Assembly (NCBI RefSeq): GCF_010093595.1
Contig: NW_022985472.1
Coordinates: forward strand, 1-64,000
Source of the DNA: Mytilinidion resinicola
Taxonomy: Eukaryota; Ascomycota; Dothideomycetes; Mytilinidiales; Mytilinidiaceae
Direction of reading: 5' to 3'
DNA: 64,000 nt
The notes under the pieces are model-generated. The model made no database searches. It was not told the origin of the DNA and saw only the letters and a list, made by a program, of their open reading frames with translations. The translations under genes and the position numbers were made by a program. Positions within the stretch are counted from its first letter, which is position 1; each line of letters begins with the position of its first letter. Positions 25,468-37,544 of the stretch are shown here, piece by piece.

Positions 25468-26330
25468 CTTTGTTTATCTTTAAATACAGTTCTGTGCGTA
25501 ATTGTTTTTATAAATTATAAAATAAAATCGCTAAAGCCTTTTAGCTTATTCTGTAATATACTAAGGAAAACTTCTATAATAAAAGTTAAAGGGGTATTAG
25601 AAGCTAGGAAGTGGCTTAGCATGCCCCTACTAGTTCTTTTAGAGTGTAGTTCCAAAAATACGCCAACGTAGAAGCCTCTCTAGGTAGGAGAACCTCGGTT
25701 CCCTTTCTATTACCTGGGGCATCTTATTTAGCGGGCTTACTATAACTACTATAAAGGCTCCCTCTAATTATAGCTAATTTAATCTAAAAGTAGACGCCGT
25801 AGGCTATAACTATCGATAGGAAGTTCTGCACTTATAATAATATGCCAAATCTCGGACCGAATTTATTATAGCGATGAAAAACACCTGGATTTGCTTTTTT
25901 AGCCGGGAGCTTATCTAGGCCCAGAAGGAGCCGGAACAGGCTACCTAGGGCGTGCTTACGCTGCTCCAGGTAAGCTGCTTAAACTAAGGGTTGCGTCCCT
26001 TTAATGCGCGCCTAACCCTATATTATACTAATATCCGTTCCTAGGTAGCGCAACACCTACTGTACCGCAATAGATAAGGGGTATATTAACTTTAAATAAT
26101 TTATTCTCTATACGCACGTCGATATTTCCTATAATTTCGTATAGGTTATATACTGTGGCCCTTAGAACCCCTCCTATAGAAAAAATACGTTCGCATTATC
26201 GCCTTTGCACCTAATATTAGGAAATCGCTATTAGCCTTATAGCTGCTATTGCACACAAATTTATAAAAGGTCGCCACTCTAGCAGCCTAGTCGGCACTTC
26301 TAATTAAGGCACTTACTAATCCCGGCTAAC
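25468..26330. other. RIP-degraded DNA, nothing recognised
   Basis: Frames are closed and no repeat or motif stands out. Confidence 0.5.
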
Positions 26331-28400
26331 TAACTAACTAGTACCTGTACGTCCCGAGTTGGACTTAGCGCAGCTAGAATTCGTCGACGGATTAGTAAAG
26401 GGAGACCGTATTATAAATAGCTCGAATAAACATTTTTAGGATATATCTGCGCACGGCACTAAGACATATTTATAAAGGGCTATCGAGATTTTTCAGATAC
26501 TATAGCCGGAGGACTATGCAACGCAGATATAGATTTTCTTTAGAAATGTCCGCATACTATTAGAAAGTCTAGCAAATTGCTTCTACGCTAATTATTATTA
26601 GGAAGAGCGTGCGAATTAGAATGCAGACTTAGAGGAGATCTTAAAGAAGCTTATTATAGTTTGCTGTGCCTAGTTACCTATATATTAGCGCGTAACGCTA
26701 TAGACTAAGAAATTTACAATCTCCTACGCGCGCGCCTTAAGCGCACCTTAAGCACTAGCTATTCGCTTATCTGCGCTGCTGGGGCCTTCTATGGCGCTCC
26801 TAGGGCTTAACTTCGCTTATCTATGCTACCTTTACTGGCTCGAGTTTGTTTATCCGCCTTTAAGGTATCTTCTTTTATTATATAACTATTAATTTAATGC
26901 TCTAAAGTTTGGAATTCGGGGGATAGTTGCGTGCAACAGCTGTAGGTATATTAAAGTATTAAGATATCACCACTTTATTACTTTTTCGGAGGAAGTGGAT
27001 AGGAAATATTTAGATATTTATTAATAGAATAGAGACCTAATTTAGATGAAATTTTAACTATAACTCTTTAATAAGACTATAAAAATAGAGATATCCGTGT
27101 CCTAGTTATTATAATACTAATATAATTAAGGCCTCCATGCGTATTCCTGCTAAGCACACGGTTAAAGCCTTCGAAGTTAAACCCTAATCCGAATACTAGA
27201 GGTAAAACTTTAGGTAGGACTTTTACTCTTACTATAGAGGCGGCGGGCAAGTTAGATATCCTTTATTTCTGGCTAATATTAGCAAGGTTTATAGAATAAT
27301 AGTAGAGTAATCGTATAGATAGTAACTTACTTAGCGTAAATAGTATAAAAGTTAGTGTCCTTAAAAAGGGAGACGAGATAGTCTTCTATAGACTTTTAAA
27401 GAGCGCTAATAGCAGAAGACTAAAAGTAGAAATCCGAGTTAAACCTATAGGTAATCTTACGGACGAGACGCTGGAAAAGGAGCTTTTAAATTAGAAGGTC
27501 GGTGGACTTCTAATAGCAATAGATCTTACGGAGAGCAACAGTTTCTAAGACTATTAAGGCGATATTAAAGGTAAATATAGAGAGATATACCAGGCTTATA
27601 TCGGTAAGGCTTCTTAACACCTCCGGTTAACAGGGCGGACTTGCCAGCGGCCTTAGAAGCCAGTTACTTGCGCGGAGCCTTACCTCTAACAGATCTACGT
27701 GCGTTTTACTTAGTGCGAACTATTGCAGATATTATATAAATTTAGAACCTATTAAAGGTAGAGAGAAAGCAACCAGCCTATCTCTATAGTCTAAACTGTC
27801 TATTTCTGCGACGTTATATTAGAGGCACCCCGGCGTAAGCGCCTTACTACTTAGCCCTTATTATATAATATACACCTTAGTAAATAGGCACCTAAAAATA
27901 GCTTAATAGGAATCGGATACCTAATATAGGTTAACCCTAATTCCGTCCTTGCTAATAACTGTAGCGACTTAAAGCGTTAGCCCTTTATTTATTATTAATA
28001 ATGCAGGCAAAGAAAAAGTCTATATTAAGTTTAAGCAGTGTAGATTATTATATATAAAAATATCGGAAATAAGAATAGAATAGGGTAAAGAGCGTATATA
28101 GGCTTAATACAGAGTAAAAGAAGGTAAATATGTAAGGTTTGCTTACTGCAGGGCTTTACTATATAATATAGAGAAAGGCAGCGTATAAAGGGAACCTAGG
28201 AAAGGTAAAAAGGTAAACTTGCATATTATATCTACTAAAGTAGGGCGTTTAGAGTATTTTATTTAGAGGGTTAAGTATTAAGGCTGCTGGGGAGTAGGCT
28301 TTCCCAGTATAAAAGAATAGATAGTAAAAGTATATATAGTAAAGATAAGAAGTATAGTAAAGCAGGAGATATTAAGGAATAGCAGGTTTCTACTTAGCAC
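26331..28400 (+). pseudogene. Two RIP-decayed coding stretches, unrecognised
   Basis: Plus-strand frames read at 26,340-27,030 (start LVPVRPELDLAQLEFVDGLV, later a segment with CNSCRYIK near 26,930) and at about 27,960-28,400 (start SVSPLFIINNAGKEKVYIK, later VNLHIISTKVGRLEYF). Stops in both are almost all TAA/TAG in positions fitting Gln. They may be parts of one gene. I cannot assign a domain. Confidence 0.35.
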
Positions 28401-30059
28401 TAACAGATTTTTTAGCTATATAATATTTTGCCTGCATATTATTCCCTAATAAAGAAATGTAGATAAGAGCCTATTTTACCTTGCAACGGCTCTAGAGCTC
28501 TATAATAATATACTAATCTCCTAAGTATTAAAGAGAATAAATTCAACTCCGTATTAAGGGAGGCCGTTTTTTTCTCTACACCACTTTACAACGAATAAAC
28601 TCCGCGACACGTAATATAATTTCTTATCGATTGGTAAGAGACAGATCCTATATAAAGAAGTGTAGTAACGGCGAAGGAAGTGCTAGTAATAACACGACGA
28701 AAGGGACGACTAGCAGGCGCAGACGCAAAACGAAGTGCAGATACGCAGCACCTGCTGCGCTTAATAGGGAGCGTATTGCCACGGCCTTATAAGGAGAATA
28801 GATTACAGGGGTTCCTACTATTAGTAGTGTAGTTAAGGTATTATAGGTTTAGTAAGGGAGAGCTCCGGGCTCGCGAGCTATTTACATCTATATAGGACTA
28901 ATTTTCGGCCCGACGTTATATAATTCAATATAACTACACATAACGCTACGTGATAAATTACCCTTCGAGGCGCAGCGCCTAGAACAACGTGACACCTAGC
29001 TTTTATCTGCAAACACGCAAATTTAAATTAAAAACGCCTTTAGTAAATTAACTAGCCTCTTATTTCTCGTTATTAAACCCCCCCAGGCTATTCTATTTTT
29101 AGAGCTTAACGGATATATTATATATTTCTATGCTGTTAAGCACCTATCTAAATATATTATTTTATTTATACACGGAGACCGGTTTAAGTATATATAGTAT
29201 ATAGCTTGTAGTTTTCCTAGGGCATAGTATATAGCTTCTTAAGAACTATTTCCGAATCCGCTAAATAATAGTTCCCGGTGAAGGCATGCTATGCAAATTA
29301 GATAAATATCTCCTTATTAAGGTTTTCTAATACGCAGCTAACTTTTATATTTAAGAGGTGTTTGTTAACTAAGGCTCCGTGTGTCCGTGAATAATAGGCT
29401 ATAAGTACGGCGTAAACGGTAAAAGTTTCTTTTTTATCTTTAATCCCGAAGGTAAATAGGTAAGAGCTTAGTGTGCTAATTTCTATATTTAGCTAGTTCT
29501 AGAAACTTTGCCTAGCATTTAAGGTTAACTTACCTTTTATATAAAAAAGCTATTATAATATATTAGTAATATAGAAAGAATACCTCTAAACCTTTATTTA
29601 TATAAATAGTATAAAGGCTGGGCAGAAATTTCATAGCTACCGAAACAAGACCGCGTTAGATATAGTAGCTGGCGCCCTTATTAGAGTAAGGTGGCCGTTT
29701 TCCTACCTAAGTAGAAGGGTAGCGAAAAAAGGGTTCTATATTAAGAAATAGAGACAGTCTTAAGTCCAGCCGTTCTTTTTATTAGAACTGTTAAAGTTGC
29801 CCTCCCTATACGCAACTTTAAAACCTAGTTTTGCTGTTCCTCTACAGGGGCAAGGGTTTTAATAGCGCAGCGTTTGCAACTATAATACCCGAGAACAATT
29901 TATAATTCCTTGCAGCTTGCCCCTCTAACGCACTAAAGCAACGCAATATCCTCTCTAATAAGAAAGAGAGCTCCTAGTAGAGCGCGGACTTTTTAGGAAC
30001 ACTAATTACCTTATAGTAAGGTTTAGTTAGGGTGCTAGGACTTATATTAGTATAGTGGC
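28401..30059. other. RIP-degraded DNA, probably 5' part of the FHA-kinase relic at its end
   Basis: Closed frames with short readable pieces on the plus strand (for example AGADAKRSADTQHLLRLIGS near 28710 and LDIVAGALIRVRWPFSYLSR near 29655). The latter could be the N-terminus of the following relic. Nothing else is assignable. Confidence 0.35.
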
Positions 30060-31140
30060 TGGACACGCCCTAAATATTAACTTAGCTTTCCAGAACATCC
30101 CAGGCACTAGCAACTTCTACCTCGCCTTTACCTTTAATAATTAGTATAGGCCGATAGTAAAAGACCTGGGCTCTATAGGTGGAACAAAAGTTACCTATAA
30201 TAGGAAGGAGGAAGAGCGCCGGTTTAAGTTTAACTAGCTATTAGAAGGACCTGTTATTATAAGGGGTAAACCACTAATTCTTAATATTACAGACCTTATT
30301 TAGTTTAAGGTTATTATACCTCCTTATAATATTATATCCCCGGACTATATTAACAGGGTAACTAGATTCCGCGTGGGCACGGCAGATCCTGGGGACCTCT
30401 TCGCCTCTTTTATCCTCTTAAATATGTATAGAATATAACAACTAGAGAAAAGTATATTATAAAGAGGCCGCTGCAGAAGCTTATTAACAGTAGTAAAGTT
30501 GATAAGGAGAGCTAGAAAAGGGAGGCTGAAATTATAGGTAGTATTTCTTATATTAGTACTGCACCTAGCGTCCTAATATTTTTATATTAGTCTATACTAA
30601 TAGCTTGCAATCTTAGGATTATATTGTCGCGTTTCGAAATGCGACGTTCTCTCCCTATCCCTAATTGATTTTCGAGTAGGTTCCCGGCGGCTCGCTCGAC
30701 ACCTATTTTAACTTATTAACCTTTAAAAGCATACAGGTTCTCTGCTAATTATCTTCGACCCTAGAATATACTAGAATAGGCAACTCTAGAAATCTACCGA
30801 AAGGCCGCTAATTAAAAGGCCACCGCTAATAATATATACAGCGTGGCCGTCGACATCTAGTCTCTTAGTATAGTTATTACTTTGCTAGAGTATACTAGGC
30901 TTCTAAAGTATAAGAACGCGTGGGCAACAGACGCCGTGGCCTGGATACACGCGGTATATGCGCATATTATCGACCACTATAAGCAGTAAGGCAGCGAGCT
31001 TCTCTAGCTTCTCCTTAATAATATGCTGGTTAAAAATCCGGATAAAAAGTTATCGGCAGATTATTGCTATAATAAGGCGCTAAAACTCCTGCAATATATT
31101 GCTAACACCCGGTACTAAAAGTCTACGCCTTTAGATAAGT
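30060..31140 (+). pseudogene. Relic of an FHA-domain Ser/Thr protein kinase
   Basis: At 30,130-30,400 the plus strand reads a forkhead-associated fold: RPIVKDLGSIGGTKVTYN, then GPVIIRGKPLILNITDLI, a stop, and FKVIIPPYNI; the conserved pattern is kDlgStgGTkV. At about 30,463-30,545 comes a kinase N-lobe remnant (KRPLQKLINSSKVDKES, a stop, KREAEIIGSIS). At 30,845-31,130 comes the kinase C-lobe: residues LSIVITLLEYTR, then AWATDAVAWIHAVYAHIID, then MLVKNPDKKLSADYC, matching the DxWSlG helix and the last helices of the fold. The catalytic loop and DFG between the lobes are missing, so there is an internal deletion besides the RIP stops. Such kinases phosphorylate proteins after FHA binding to phosphothreonine; this copy is dead. 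Confidence 0.6.
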
Positions 31141-32410
31141 CTACGCCTTCGGATATAGAGTTAAGTAATAACAACAACGGCTTAACTACTCTAAACCTTT
31201 AATACTCGGCGCCTAGTTTACTATAGAGTCTGTAAGCGCAGAGAAGGTGTTTATATTTTGTCTAGATATTTAGCCTAACTTATAGAACGGCTTAGAGATA
31301 TAGATTAGAAAAATAGTGGAAGATATCGATAAAAGTCTTATTATAAATTGCAATATCGTTAATCCAACTAATTCTAAAGAAAAATAGGAGCGTTTAGGTG
31401 CCCTAGACCCTAATACTTAGCCGAGCCAGGTTCTAGACACCTCTATTAACCTATAGTAAAAGAGTATAGTAGATAGATTACTATAGAACCCTAAAGCAGC
31501 AAGTCCTATAAGCAACTATAATAAAGCTATAGAAGGCGGCGCTGGTAAGGCTTAGACTAAGGGTCCGCCCGAAGAGCAGGATAGCATATCCTTTCTTATT
31601 TGCTACTACCTTAGCGGCAAAGTTTAAGAATATAGGGCGCAAGAGGCTATTAAGACCTTAGGAATAGAAGCAGGGTTAGCCAGCGGTTAAGAGCCTATTA
31701 TCGCCGCTCCCCTGGTTTTTTACTTATCTACTTTTAGGAGTCGCGGCTTAATAGCAAAGGGCTACCGCTAGATTATAAACGGAGCAAGAGGGGTAAATAA
31801 GTAAAAACTTAGAGTTAGGATAATAGCATAATCGCATAGGTATAAATAGAATAAATACATCTATACTATAATACTAGTTAATCCTTTTACAGGCTGTATA
31901 TATATCTAGGTATAAGGGATAGTCCTTATATATAATAATATAAGGCTGGGTTAGGAATATAGGTGCGAAAGCTAACTTAGCTAATATAAATATATACAAC
32001 GCCCCCCTTGTATTTCCCGCGCGATTATAACAAAACTTCTAGCTTACTCTTACCTACCCTATATTTCGATTGGCCGTATTTTAAGCGTCTCTCTTAAGCT
32101 TTTTATTACTTACTATACTATAAAAAGCAGTATTTTCCTGTTTGCGCAGGCCGCCTGCGCGCGCGCGCGATTTCTTAAATATTGTTTACTAAAGCCTAAG
32201 ATCCTGCTTTAACCGCCACGGACCTCCTAGTCTATAATAAAAGACAGCTTATTTAGTATTTAGAGAGAAATAGCGATAATAATAGTAGATTTAATATTTT
32301 AGGTCTTATTAGTATAGAAAGACTTTTAAAAAGTTAATAAAATAAGCTAGCAGGGAGACTTAGGTAAGAAGGCTCGCGACACTCGGTGTATTAGTTTGTC
32401 TTATGCTAAT
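31141..32410. other. RIP-degraded DNA, no gene recognised
   Basis: Readable scraps on the plus strand (for example NGLTTLNL near 31,180 and GPPEEQDSISFLICYYL near 31,563) may be the C-terminal end of the FHA-kinase relic. A GC-palindromic CGCGCGCGCG lies near 32,160. Confidence 0.35.
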
Positions 32411-33330
32411 AAGCATTTCTAAGCAGTGCTGCGGCTTTGCAGCTAGAAAATGCGACGGCGTTGCAGCCTCTTAAGATTAATAAACTTTTCACGCGCCTAA
32501 CAAGCGTAGCCGATAAGCAATCTCCGGACCCTGGACTCTTATAACCGCTAGCCGAATTATTTAAGTTAATAGAGAGCACCCTACTACTTTACTCGTTCTT
32601 TATATTTAAAGAAGAACCCACGCTAATAGACTAAATAGACTAATTAGCTCGAATATCTTAGCTATAAGTAATAGTAGTTAGAAAAGCTAACTACCGTTGC
32701 AGAGCCTCTAGAGGAGCAATATTACCAAGCTTTAAAAAAGCTGCTTAAAACACCTTAGTAGTTAAACAGCATAAACGCGAGCGGCTTAGCAGCTTCGGGG
32801 TCTATATACACTCGATAATATTATCTGGCGAAGAATGTCGACCTGGCTAAGGAATTAAAAGCAGCTTAAGCTGCCCTAGATGCGACTAATAAGATAATTA
32901 ACAACTTTATCTAAGAAACGGCGCTATATAGACTTATATAGACAGCTGTCTACTACTAAAGGTATTAAGTAGAGTAGGCTATTAAGGAGGTACGTTTAAT
33001 AGAGACCGAGATGTCCTAGCAAAGCAAGACGGTAAAGAGCAATATAAAGGTCGACACAAATAAGAATAAAAAAAGGCGACGCGGTGATAATAAGGTAGAG
33101 ATACCCCCCGAGCCACGGCCTAAGAGGACTGTAAAGCCTCTATCTATTAAGTAATAGGCTTTTCTAGCTCCGGAGATAAGGCTTTAAGAAGGTTAGGATT
33201 ATTATTTGCCTTTTATACTAATTTAAGACTATTAAGCGCCTTCTAAAGCTTTTTTAACCCCTTTTTCTTTAGATAAAGTTTTTTTAGAATATTATAGTAT
33301 TTCTATTTAAGTTAGCAAATAATAGTCTAT
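32411..33330 (+). pseudogene. RIP-decayed coding relic with basic C-terminus, unrecognised
   Basis: One plus-strand region reads with moderate stops from about 32,440 (LQPLKINKLFTRLTSVADKQ) to 33,150. The C-terminal part is strongly basic with a putative nuclear-localisation stretch KKRRRGDNKVE near 33,070-33,100. The general look is of a DNA-binding or nuclear protein, for example a decayed transposon or transcription factor gene. No domain was identified. Confidence 0.35.
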
Positions 33331-33903
33331 ACTAATAAATATACTATATACCTGTGTATTCTATTAAAACTTGAATATATTTTGCTCTCCGCTAAATTCC
33401 TAGAGCATTTTTTGCTCCCTTGCTTCTACTATAAGGCGAACCACAGCTAGGAGATACTTATAAGCCTTTTTTATTATATTTTTATTTGTAGAGTTCTTGT
33501 ATATTAGTTGCAAGGCTACTATCTTTACCCACCGTGCAATAGCAGAACAGCGAAGAATATATTCTCTAATACCTATAGTCTGCCTACTATCTCTAGAAAG
33601 GCGGAAGACAGAGTAAACAAAGCCAGCCGGAAAAAATATTGATATTCTAGTCCGAAGCACAACAAAGCACTAATTTCCGCCTTAATAACTGGACAGATCT
33701 TTTGCCTAGGACTTAAGCTGTTTATCTATTAGGCGATCTAACTAACTAACTCTAATTGTTCCTTTATTGCAAGTAATAAAGGTGTCGAAGCCGTAGGCAT
33801 CTATGTAAGGAGCCGTATAGGTTCCAGGTTCCGCGAGGAGAATCCAACCTTGCACTTCTCGAAACTAATTATTTTGCGTAGAGCTGGTGGTAATTCGGCC
33901 TGC
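33331..33903. other. Boundary between RIP-degraded DNA and the gene island
   Basis: TpA-rich, CpA-poor sequence ends around 33,700-33,780. Bases 33,780-33,903 have normal composition and form the 3' flank of the JmjC-Ulp1 gene. An 86-codon minus-strand frame at 33,400-33,660 has no recognisable content and is probably chance. Confidence 0.6.
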
Positions 33904-36900
33904 CTATCCTGAACTTAGAACAGCCGTTCTAATCCTCGTAAGAAGGTCGCAGTTGCTATTCTGAAGAAACTTTGGGCAGATGCTGTAAGTCTCCGGGAAC
34001 GGAATTTTCAAATCTAGGACGTTCCAGCTATCGCCATAATCTGTATTTCCCGCAAAGCGACCGCGCACCTCCCTTATAGTCTTACGACTGAAGCTAACGG
34101 CGGTTCGGGGAAGTAAAGCAATATTAATATCCACTGCGTCATCTAAGGCGGTGTATTTGGCAAGGAGATAAGAGATTGGCCGCGACTCTTCTGGCCAGGC
34201 GAAGTCTTGTTGCCCTAAGCCGAAGATTGGGACTTGTAAATTGCGTGGGGAGCTTAATAATTGTTTTGCCTCGGCCGTCGTAAGAAACAGAGCCTGAGCC
34301 TTGTCAATTAAGACCCCGGGTTCCAAATTTGTCGTTGGGGCAACAGCGACGTTGAGGATTTCTTTAATAATAGAGGCTGTAAATTCACCCCACGTATTCC
34401 GAGGGCCATCAGGCATTTCTCGAAGCTGTTGCAAAACCTGGACTCGAAAATCGTTGTCTTGTGATTTATCGTGCGTGACAGGGTCGTTTGGAACAGTATT
34501 GCGAATCACATTAGGTGATAGATTAACGTTGGAGTCGTCAGGGGGACATGACTGCTGTCCTAGGCTCGTAAATATTTGATGCTTGAGCATGGCTTCCCTT
34601 ATTCTCGCGACATTGACCGACCAAGGCTTGGGGGCTTGTAGAAAGGACTCCGGATTTTCCATAAATTTCTCGATGTACTCAAGAACAAAAATGCCGCACG
34701 ATATGCCGTCCTTCTATCTTGGAAGCTTGTCGAGGTAGACTCTTTTGGCGATTTTGCCACTGGGGAAGTGGCCAACAAGATCACTTTCTATTCTTTCAAT
34801 CGCCTTGGGATAGGAACCACGTAAAGAATCCAAGATATAGATGTCCCAGATGTGTGGATTCTTTGCAAGGACGGACTGATACTTCTTTGCAAGGATGGCC
34901 AGATACCAGTAATCAAGATCAGGATCGTGAATTGGATGGATGAGAAACTGGTGTTGTCCAAAAACCTCCTGCCGAGTTTTGCGCAGACCTTGAAGTGAGT
35001 CGATACCGTAGCATCGACTGTTTGGATCTAACAGCTCAAGAATGCAAAGCATCCTAAACCGAACTAAAGCATTATTGAGCTTCTTGCCGTGTTTCAGGAT
35101 CTCCCATTCCCTCTTCCCAACGGCTATACTCTGCCTAATTCGGATTGGTTGCTCTGTTCTGATATTGTACCATTGTATGTCACCGGAACTCTCATTAGAG
35201 ATGTCATTAAAACCTGATTCTTGGGTCTTATCTTCCACTCCCTGGCTCTTATCGGCGTGTGGTAGAGGGCCTACTCCAGAAGATAATGGTTTATTATTCG
35301 CAAGCGTTAGCTTTGGTCTCTTCGCTGGTGGTTGCGCGACATTATTTGTTGGAGGTGGTCTCTTCGCTGGCCCTATCCATCTCTCATCCACTTCCGCCTC
35401 CTTATTAGTGCATAACTTGATTTTCTCATCATCATTTTTATGACATTCTGACCAACAGGCGATGCCCTTTTTCTTACATTGGCATCTGTCTGTGCTACAT
35501 CCGGAAGGACAGCTATAATAGCCCACATAATCCTATAAATGTTAGAAGCTATGTATAACATATTACACTATTGAAATCCCACATACTTTGAATAAATTAT
35601 CGAATGACTCCTTTTTCTTCTCCTCCGGCCATGGATAATATGGATTGCCACTCATCCAAAGTATGCGAATCCGTACAAGTTTGCGGAAAGTCATTGCGGG
35701 GTCTTCGTTGGTGGTATCAGGATATCGAAATTCTTCGATCGATTGTTTAAGCACCTTAACCATAGCACGTGAGTCCCAATGGATGGTTCCACTTAGCATG
35801 GTCAAAGTGAGCGTGTACGGAGCGTGTACTATTCCAGGTGGTTGGACTAGCATATCCCCTTCCTGTAGCAAGATGGCAAATGGGTCGGATACTAATTCGC
35901 CGCGTTGGTTCCAGGAGATAGTTTCCGTTTTGTTCAAAGCCGGCCACGCAATCCATAGCTTCTTGCCGCACTCAACGCGGATAGTTGTCAAGACGCCGTG
36001 ATAATCTTGATGGGGCATTGACCAGGCGCCTGCTTTACTCAAGATTGTAAATGCTGTAGAAGACGATAAGTCATTACAGCTATCCATTGCTTTTCCACTT
36101 TGATTGTTCTCCTTGACATCGTGCAGTATTGAATACGCTCTCAAGTCCATGCAATATGGGACTTGGGTTTTATACCCAACAAGGTCAAGTAGATTTACGG
36201 GTTCGATTTCAGGATCTCGGATCAATCCAATTGCTTTGGCCGGTGTTATCTTGCGTGGAAGAACTTGGTTCCCATTGCCTGGTAAACGGTCCCCAAAATA
36301 GTGGATGTCGACAGAAGGCTTCGTCAACAGATAATCTTAATACTCGTCAATTGTTATCAGTGGCCGTGAAATGGGGGCAGCGGGGATCAACAACGGCAGT
36401 CTAAGACACCCGGATTGAAGGATAGCTTTGGCATCAGCTTCGGAGCAAACCACGTATTGATGGCGGTTGAATGAAGCAGTACTCCAATCCATAGACATGT
36501 ACGTAGAGTACGTTATGGCCGTGCCAGGACCGCACCGGTCAAGTATTTCCCGATATTCTGGGAGCTCTGCAGTTAATCTTGAGTCCGCCTTGCAAGAGAA
36601 TTTATCGCAATGAATATCAATTTGACATTTTGCGTTATCGAGGGCTTTCTGACTCTCATCTTGGTGTTTTGCGCACCAGGACGTATCTTTTGTTGCGTCC
36701 GACAGCGGTACACGGGAGTTCGCGGTTCGAGGCTCAGCACCGGCAGTTCCTATTCCAGATGAAAGAGACTCCGGCTGAGTGGTGGTGTCGGTCGCTGACG
36801 TCATATGTTCTTGGGTTTTGTGGGTTTTCATGTGACGGGCCTTGTGGGCAACGTTTCGCGTTTGCTTGCCTTTGGGGCATTGGGGGCACTGGTATGTTGC

Positions 36901-37434
36901 GCGTGCATCATATCGAGCTTGTTGTTGGGGTTTGTTGTGGGTTTTCATGTGACGGGCCTTGTGGGCAACGTTTCGCGTTTGCTTGCCTTTGGGGCATTGG
37001 GGGCACTGGTATGTTGCGCGTGCATCATATCGAGCTTGTTGTTGGGGTTTGTTGTGGGTTTTCATGTGACGGGCCTTGTGGGCAACGTTTCGCGTTTGCT
37101 TGCCTTTGGGGCATTGGGGGCACTGGTATGTTGCGCGTGCATCATATCGAGCTTGTTGTTGGGGTTTGTTGTGGGTTTTCATGTGACGGGCCTTGTGGGC
37201 AACGTTTCGCGTTTGCTTGCCTTTGGGGCATTGGGAGCACTGGTATGTTGCGCGTGCATCATATCGAGCTTGTTGTTGGGGTTTGTTGTGGGTTTTCATG
37301 TGACGGGCCTTATGGGCAACGTTTCGCGTTTGCTTGCCTTTGGGGCATTGGGAGCACTGGTATGTTGCGCGTGCATCATATCTAGCTTTAGCATCCTGAT
37401 TATTTGGCTTTGGTTCTTTAGTACGTAGGGGCAT
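33904..37434 (-). pseudogene. JmjC dioxygenase / Ulp1 (C48) protease fusion gene, two nonsense mutations
   Basis: One minus-strand gene of about 1,158 codons. Exon 1 is 37,434-35,587, a 54-bp intron 35,586-35,533 has GTATGT, CTAAC and AG signals and joins in phase 0, and exon 2 is 35,532-33,904. Order of parts: five 39-residue zinc-finger-like repeats (residues ~16-210, YQCPQCPKGKQTRNVAHKAR unit); a linker; a JmjC-type double-stranded beta-helix (residues ~370-610) with iron ligands HQD (MPHQDYHG) and a distal His (PGIVHAPYT); a Cys cluster CSTDRCQCKKKGIACWSECH just after the intron; a low-complexity linker; a Ulp1-like domain with DSL and DGISCGIFVLEYIEKF; and a C-terminal tail. JmjC enzymes oxidise methyl-lysine or other targets using Fe(II) and 2-oxoglutarate; Ulp1 proteases cut SUMO-like conjugates. 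Stops at 36,337-36,339 (TAA) and 34,714-34,716 (TAG) both fit CAA/CAG-to-stop RIP changes. The joined-gene model is inferred from frame and splice signals. Confidence 0.75.
36824..37390 (-). repeat. 117-bp tandem repeat coding zinc-finger-like units
   Basis: Almost five copies begin at 36824, 36941, 37058, 37175 and 37292. They are nearly identical; copies differ at single sites such as GGGGGCAC versus GGGAGCAC, which makes CPQC or CSQC. Each unit encodes 39 residues with C-x2-C, then x14-H-x3-H, ending THNKPQQQ, a divergent C2H2-like finger with a KP linker. Near identity suggests recent unequal exchange or selection for homogeneity. Confidence 0.95.
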
Positions 37435-37544
37435 TGCGCTCTTAGCGTCGCGGAGTTAAATGGCGATGCGGGACGTCCGACAGTGATGTGGGAAAGCTGT
37501 AAGCGGCGGAAGAGAGGCGCAAGAAAGTGGTGAGCCGCAGGAGG
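37435..37544. promoter_or_regulatory. Putative 5' flank of the JmjC-Ulp1 gene
   Basis: Short normal-composition sequence directly upstream of the ATG at 37,434. It abuts the GA-rich minisatellite. No clear TATA box is visible, so the promoter role is only positional. Confidence 0.3.

Noticed and set aside
96..33700. DUF3435 (Starship captain) or DUF3723 relic
   Set aside because: No readable match in the frames I could follow; absence is not proven because RIP may hide it.
36824..37390. Regular repeat array as a possible CRISPR
   Set aside because: The whole 117-bp unit is conserved with no variable spacers, and it is in frame in a fungal gene.
36579..37428. Two long plus-strand ORFs (268 and 207 codons) with repeated Cys/Leu-rich sequence
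   Set aside because: They are antisense readings of the 117-bp coding repeats of the JmjC-Ulp1 gene; the minus-strand frame has Cys/His spacing and links to JmjC.
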